From Calidifontimicrobium sp035325925 (GTDB taxonomy: Bacteria > Pseudomonadota > Gammaproteobacteria > Burkholderiales > Burkholderiaceae_C): DNA of 64,000 nt. How positions within the stretch are numbered: position 1 is the first letter of the stretch; each line of letters begins with the position of its first letter. The stretch covers positions 10,660 through 74,659 of the forward strand of contig NZ_DAOKZA010000016.1 in assembly GCF_035325925.1 (NCBI RefSeq). The letters run 5' to 3'. Below are positions 60,104-64,000 of the stretch, piece by piece. The translations under genes were made by a program, and so were the position numbers. The notes beneath the pieces are model-generated. The model saw only the letters and a list, made by a program, of their open reading frames with translations, was not told the origin of the DNA and searched no databases.

Positions 60104-60949
60104 ATGCCCTTGCCGACCGACGATACGCTGCTGCCGCTGGCGACCGTGCCGGCGGCGCAGTGGCGCACGCTCGACGGCGTGCTCACCGACGTCGACGACA
60201 CGCTGACCGCCGACGGCGCGGTCGAGCCGGCGGCGCGGCAGGCGCTTCGCGCGCTCGCCGACGCCGGCGTGCCGGTGATCGCGGTCACCGGACGGCCGGT
60301 GGGCTGGAGCGAGCCGCTGGCGCGCGCCGAGCCACTGGCCGCGGTCGTCGCCGAGAACGGCGGCGCGATGTGGCGGCGCGTCGGCGGCGCGCTGCGGCTC
60401 GAGTTCGCGCAGGACGACGCGACGCGCGACGCCAACGTCAAGCGCCTGCGCGCGTGCGCCGAGGCCGTGCTGCGCGAGGTGCCGGGCAGCGTGCTGGCGC
60501 GCGACAGCGCCGGGCGGCGCACCGACATCGCCGTCGACCACGGCGAGTTCGCCCACCTCGACGCGGCGCAGGTCGACGCGGTGGTCGCGGTGATGCGCCG
60601 CCACGGCCTGCACGCCACCGTCAGCTCGATCCACGTCAACGGCTGGATCGGCGAGCACACCAAGCTCAGCGGTGCACGCTGGGCCGTCGAGGCCGCGCTC
60701 GGGCGCCCGTTCGACGCGGCGCGCTGGGTCTACGTCGGCGACTCGACCAACGACCAGCTGATGTTCGAACACGTGCCGCTGTCGGTCGGCGTGGCCAACC
60801 TGGCGCGCTTCCTGCCGCAGCTGCGCGTGCGCCCGCGCTGCCTGGCGCGCGGCGAGCGCGGGCAGGGATTCGCCGAGGTCGCGATGGCGCTGCTGGCCGC
60901 GCGCGCCGGGGTTCAGCGCGACAGCTCGTCGCGCAGCGGCGCGACGTAG
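60104..60949 (+). CDS. HAD superfamily IIB phosphatase
   Basis: A 281-residue HAD hydrolase with a C2B-type cap. Motif I is D29-V-D31-D-T33 (LTDVDDTLT), motif II is in IAVTGRPVG, and the acidic motif IV is in YVGDSTNDQLMFE, all intact. IIB members dephosphorylate sugar phosphates, for example mannosyl-phosphoglycerate or sucrose phosphate, or phosphomannose; the substrate is unknown here. It is divergent from ahcY, and its last 37 bases overlap the convergent binding-protein gene. Confidence 0.85.
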   Translation: MPLPTDDTLLPLATVPAAQWRTLDGVLTDVDDTLTADGAVEPAARQALRALADAGVPVIAVTGRPVGWSEPLARAEPLAAVVAENGGAMWRRVGGALRLEFAQDDATRDANVKRLRACAEAVLREVPGSVLARDSAGRRTDIAVDHGEFAHLDAAQVDAVVAVMRRHGLHATVSSIHVNGWIGEHTKLSGARWAVEAALGRPFDAARWVYVGDSTNDQLMFEHVPLSVGVANLARFLPQLRVRPRCLARGERGQGFAEVAMALLAARAGVQRDSSSRSGAT

Positions 60950-61731
60950 GCGTCGAGCGCGGCCAGCGCCGCGGCGTCGGGCGCCTGCAACCGCGTGTTG
61001 GCCACCGTCGCCGGCAGCGCGGGGTCGGGCGCGAAGGCGAGCATCGCGCGCCGCAGCGAATCGACCTGCGCCGCCGGCAGCCCGGGGCGCGCGACGTACA
61101 TTGGCCCGGGCATCGTGCCGGCCTCGGCCAGCACGCGCACCGCGCCCGCGGCCTCGGCGTCCAACGCGTCGAGCTGCGACGCGGCGAGCACCACCGCGGC
61201 GACGTCGCCGCGCGCCAGCGCGTGCATCGCGTTGCTCACCGACACCCAGGGCACGAAGCGCAGGTCGCGCTGCGGGTCGATTCGCTGCGCCGCCAGCCAC
61301 TGCCGCGCCACGGCATGCGGCATCGCGACGCGGTCGAACACCGCCAGCGCGCGGCCCTTCAGGTCCGCCACCTCGCGCAGCGTGCTGTCGCGGTGCACGA
61401 CGATCAGCACCGTGGTCGACTGCAGCGTCGCGGCGACGACGGCAAAGCCCCATTCGCTCGCCGCCAGCCGCGCGACGTGCGGCGGCACCAGCGACAGGTC
61501 GAGCGGATCGCTGCGCATCGAACGCACGTGGGTGTCGAGGTCGCGCGCGGTGTACATCTCGACCGGGCGCTGCAGCGTGCGCGCCAGGTGCTCGCGCAGC
61601 GGCCGGAAGGTCGCGAGCATCGTCGACGCCGGCAGGAACGGCGGCAGACCGACGCGCAGCGGCGCGTCGGCGGCGCGCGCACGCGGCAGTGCCGCGGCGG
61701 CGAGCAGGCCCAGCGCGCGGCGGCGCCTCAT
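60913..61731 (-). CDS. PhnD-like periplasmic substrate-binding protein
   Basis: A 272-residue exported protein (basic n-region RRRR, alanine-rich helix, cut near ARAAD) of the phosphate/phosphite/phosphonate-binding PhnD class: VGLPPFLPASTMLATFRPLREHL at the start and the DLSLVPPHVARL, MPHAVARQWL and VVLAASQLDALD segments. No ABC permease or ATPase gene is nearby. Instead its ATG overlaps the stop of a hybrid sensor kinase, so it probably presents a ligand to that kinase. The ligand is unknown; phosphonate is only a family guess. Confidence 0.82.
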   Translation of the reverse strand: MRRRRALGLLAAAALPRARAADAPLRVGLPPFLPASTMLATFRPLREHLARTLQRPVEMYTARDLDTHVRSMRSDPLDLSLVPPHVARLAASEWGFAVVAATLQSTTVLIVVHRDSTLREVADLKGRALAVFDRVAMPHAVARQWLAAQRIDPQRDLRFVPWVSVSNAMHALARGDVAAVVLAASQLDALDAEAAGAVRVLAEAGTMPGPMYVARPGLPAAQVDSLRRAMLAFAPDPALPATVANTRLQAPDAAALAALDAYVAPLRDELSR

Positions 61732-63998
61732 CGTGCGTGCGCCGGCTCGGCCGGACGCAGTCGCTCGATCTCGGCGAGCAGCTGCGCGACGTCCAGCGGC
61801 TTGGTCAGGTAGGCGTCGAAGCCGGCGCGGCGCGCCTGCTCGACGTCGGCGGGCATCGCGTTGGCGCTCAGCGCGATCAGCGGCAGCGCGCGCATCGCCG
61901 GGTCGGCGCGCAGGCGGCGCGCCAGCTCGAGCCCGTCGATGCCCGGCAGGTCGATGTCGACGACGGCGACGTCGGGGCGCTGCGCGCGCGCCATCGCCAG
62001 CCCCGCGAGTCCGTCGCGCGCGACGCTGACGCGCACGCCGGGGCGCAGCGACAGCACCTGCTCGAACAGCGTCACGTTCGACGGGTTGTCCTCGACGTAC
62101 AGCACGCGCATCGCGTCGTCGCCGCCGGCCGGCAGGCTCGGCGCACGCGGCGCCTCGGGCGACGGGCCACCGGCCGCCGGCGCGATGGCCGGCAGCTCGA
62201 AGCTGAACAGCGTGCCCGCGCCGTGCGTCGACTCGACCTGCAGCGAGCCGTCCATCAGCTCGACCAGCCGGCGCGTGATGACCAGCCCGATGCCGGTGCC
62301 GGGGATCGCCTCGCCCTCGCCCTCGAAGCGCGTGAACGGCTGGTACAGCCTCTCGAGCTGCTCGGCGGTGAAGCCGCGCCCGGTATCGGCCACCGTGACG
62401 ACCACGCGCTGCGCGCGCCGGTGCGCCGTCACCGTGACCGCGCCCTGCGCGCGGTTGTATTTGACCGCGTTCGATAGCAGGTTGCCCAGCACCTGGAGCA
62501 GGCGGCGGCGGTCGGCGCGCACCCACAGCCCGGCGGCGTCGACGCCGTGGCGGCGCAGCGCGATGCCCCGCTCGGCGGCCTGCGGCTCGACCAGCGCCAG
62601 CGCCTCGGCGATCACCGGCGCCAGCTCCAGCGGCTCGGGCGACATCGTCATCGCGCCGGCCTCGATGCGCGATAGGTCGAGCACCTCGTTGATCAGCTCG
62701 AGCAGGTGCCAGCCGGCGGACTCGATCTGCTGCACCTTCTTCGCTTCGGCCTCGGGCAGCGGCGGGCGCGCCAGGCCGAGCAGCTGCGCGAAGCCGAGGA
62801 TCGCGTTGAGCGGCGTGCGCAACTCGTGGCTCATGCGCGACAGGAACTCGCTCTTCGCGTGGCTCGCGCGCTCGGCCACGTCCTTGGCCTGCTCGAGCTC
62901 GGCGGTGCGCTCGAGCACGCGTCGTTCGAGCTGTTCGTTCAGCGCGCGCAGGTGCTGTTCGGCGTACACGCGATCGGTCACGTCGTTGAGCGTCGACACC
63001 GCGGCGTAGGGTCGGTCCTCGCCGTTGTGGAACAACGCGGTGACGTTGTTCGACAGCCAGCGCACCCGGCCGTCGGCGGCGACGAGCTGCACCAGCTGGT
63101 CACGCAGCGGCCGCCCGGTGGCCAGCACGGTGGCCAGCGGGCGCTCGTCGGGCGGCATCGGCCGGCCGTCGGGGTGGCGCACAGTCCAGCCATAGCGCTC
63201 GGCCAGCGCCACCGTGTACTCGACGGCCGACACGCCGTACAGCCGCGCGGCGGCCTCGTTGACGTACAGCACACGCCGCTCCTGCGCCGCGACGACGACC
63301 AGCCCCTCGGCCAACGTGTCGAGCACCGAGCTGAGGTAGGCCTCGCGCTCGCGCAGCGTGTGCACCTGCTGCTGCACCGCGAGCGCCATGCGGTTGAAGG
63401 CCTCGCCGACGCGGTGCACCTCGCGCACCGAGCTGCCGGGCAGCGCGTCGGGCGTGGCGCCGGCGGCGACACGTTCGCTGGCCACGGCCAGCCGACGCAG
63501 CCCGCGTGTGAGCCAGGTCGCCAATCCGGCGAGCAGCAGCATCGCACCGAGCAGCAGCGCGACGCCGATCAGCACTTCGTGACGCAGCAGCGCCTCGCGT
63601 GCACGGACCTGCGCATCGGTGCGGATGCCGATGTCGACACGACCCAGCACCTGGCCCTCGAGCGCCAGCGGCATCGACACGCTCAGCCGCTCGATCGCCG
63701 CGGGGTCGTCGTGGTGCGCGACGCGTCGCTGCTGCGTGTCGAACACGCTCAGGTGCGCGAGCCCCTGGCCGCTGACGCTGTCGCGCACGACGTCGGTCAG
63801 CGTCGCGTAGTCGCGCGTGACCAGCAGCGGCGCCAGCGCCGCCGCCAGCAGCGGCCGCGCGAGTTCGGCTTCGGCCGCGAATCGGTCCTGCAGCGCCTGG
63901 TCCATCAGGCGCAGTGCGCTCCAGGCCATCAGCGCCAGCGTCGCGGTCAGCACCACGAAGGTGCCGAGCAGCAGCTGGGCGCGCAGGGAGCGGAGCAT
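61728..63998 (-). CDS. Hybrid sensor histidine kinase with PAS and receiver domains
   Basis: A 756-residue membrane kinase. Two helices (about residues 10-30 and 140-163) flank a small periplasmic domain; then HAMP, a PAS domain (about 220-345), a coiled coil, HisKA with the phospho-acceptor His in SHELRTPLNAILG, an ATPase domain (NLLSNAVKYN, GTGIGLVITRRL), and a C-terminal receiver with the acceptor Asp in VVDIDLPGIDG. The signal would pass to a further regulator not found here. The start lies 2 bases from the window end but looks complete (MLRSLRAQLLLG). ATGA overlap with the binding protein. Confidence 0.9.
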   Translation of the reverse strand: MLRSLRAQLLLGTFVVLTATLALMAWSALRLMDQALQDRFAAEAELARPLLAAALAPLLVTRDYATLTDVVRDSVSGQGLAHLSVFDTQQRRVAHHDDPAAIERLSVSMPLALEGQVLGRVDIGIRTDAQVRAREALLRHEVLIGVALLLGAMLLLAGLATWLTRGLRRLAVASERVAAGATPDALPGSSVREVHRVGEAFNRMALAVQQQVHTLREREAYLSSVLDTLAEGLVVVAAQERRVLYVNEAAARLYGVSAVEYTVALAERYGWTVRHPDGRPMPPDERPLATVLATGRPLRDQLVQLVAADGRVRWLSNNVTALFHNGEDRPYAAVSTLNDVTDRVYAEQHLRALNEQLERRVLERTAELEQAKDVAERASHAKSEFLSRMSHELRTPLNAILGFAQLLGLARPPLPEAEAKKVQQIESAGWHLLELINEVLDLSRIEAGAMTMSPEPLELAPVIAEALALVEPQAAERGIALRRHGVDAAGLWVRADRRRLLQVLGNLLSNAVKYNRAQGAVTVTAHRRAQRVVVTVADTGRGFTAEQLERLYQPFTRFEGEGEAIPGTGIGLVITRRLVELMDGSLQVESTHGAGTLFSFELPAIAPAAGGPSPEAPRAPSLPAGGDDAMRVLYVEDNPSNVTLFEQVLSLRPGVRVSVARDGLAGLAMARAQRPDVAVVDIDLPGIDGLELARRLRADPAMRALPLIALSANAMPADVEQARRAGFDAYLTKPLDVAQLLAEIERLRPAEPAHAR

Positions 63999-64000
63999 CG

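Overview
The window is very GC-rich (about 70% or more), almost fully coding, and reads as ordinary chromosome of a betaproteobacterium, most likely Burkholderiales of the Rubrivivax/Leptothrix/Methylibium type. The reasons are a caa3-like cox operon with a CoxB-cytochrome c fusion and DUF2244/DUF2970 companions, a Calvin-type class II aldolase next to purC, a CIRCE-controlled rpoH, a SAH riboswitch in front of ahcY, and heavy ATGA/GTGA translational coupling. I see no rRNA, tRNA, CRISPR array, insertion sequence or prophage, and no gene-free stretch longer than about 265 bases. The species assignment is inference.

Layout. 1-4.8 kb: the end of pyrB, an inactive-looking pyrC' partner, a lysophospholipid acyltransferase, and a coupled phosphorylase/PRPP-synthetase pair. 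4.9-9.4 kb: gpmA, a membrane rhodanese, grxC, secB and gpsA, facing trmL and a ComF-type phosphoribosyltransferase. 9.4-20.3 kb: a degenerate BioC-like methyltransferase, then the whole cytochrome oxidase locus (coxB, coxA, a small assembly protein, ctaG, DUF2970, coxC, terminator, SURF1, a SCO-like protein, ctaA, ctaB, SCO), followed by a decayed LysE exporter. 20.6-21.6 kb: rpoH under a perfect CIRCE operator. 21.7-29.8 kb: a coupled signalling operon (small membrane protein, symporter-type sensor kinase, lone receiver, sensor-pseudokinase-exonuclease fusion), then PEP synthase. 30-37 kb: fba, purC, a TPR protein, a CnoX-like thioredoxin, purE-purK-tsaC and a GDSL-like lipoprotein. 38-48.5 kb: SemiSWEET and dacB, opposite EamA-tsaB-rimI-uracil glycosylase; glmU; a DUF6279 lipoprotein; the pterin-reductase/folB/ttcA operon; a MidA-type methyltransferase. 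48.5-55.3 kb: cca, an NDUFA9-like protein, soluble lytic transglycosylase, a LysR regulator and DUF2917. 55.4-60.9 kb: one-carbon and methyl-cycle genes (5-formyl-THF cycloligase, metF, tlyA, a shortened panE, ahcY with riboswitch) and a HAD phosphatase. 60.9-64 kb: a hybrid sensor kinase coupled to a periplasmic binding protein.

How the parts work together. The cox locus holds subunits I-III with copper, heme and membrane assembly factors. ahcY, metF and the cycloligase feed methionine and SAM regeneration, with ahcY sensing SAH through its leader. tsaB and tsaC serve tRNA t6A synthesis, alongside ttcA, trmL and cca for other tRNA processing.

Least explained: the 21.7-27.3 kb operon, whose last gene joins a membrane PAS sensor and a kinase-like module lacking the phospho-acceptor histidine to an intact DEDDh exonuclease; the phosphorylase/PRPP-synthetase pair; a PanE homologue with a large in-frame deletion; and a second, non-canonical CxxxC SCO-like protein in the cox locus.
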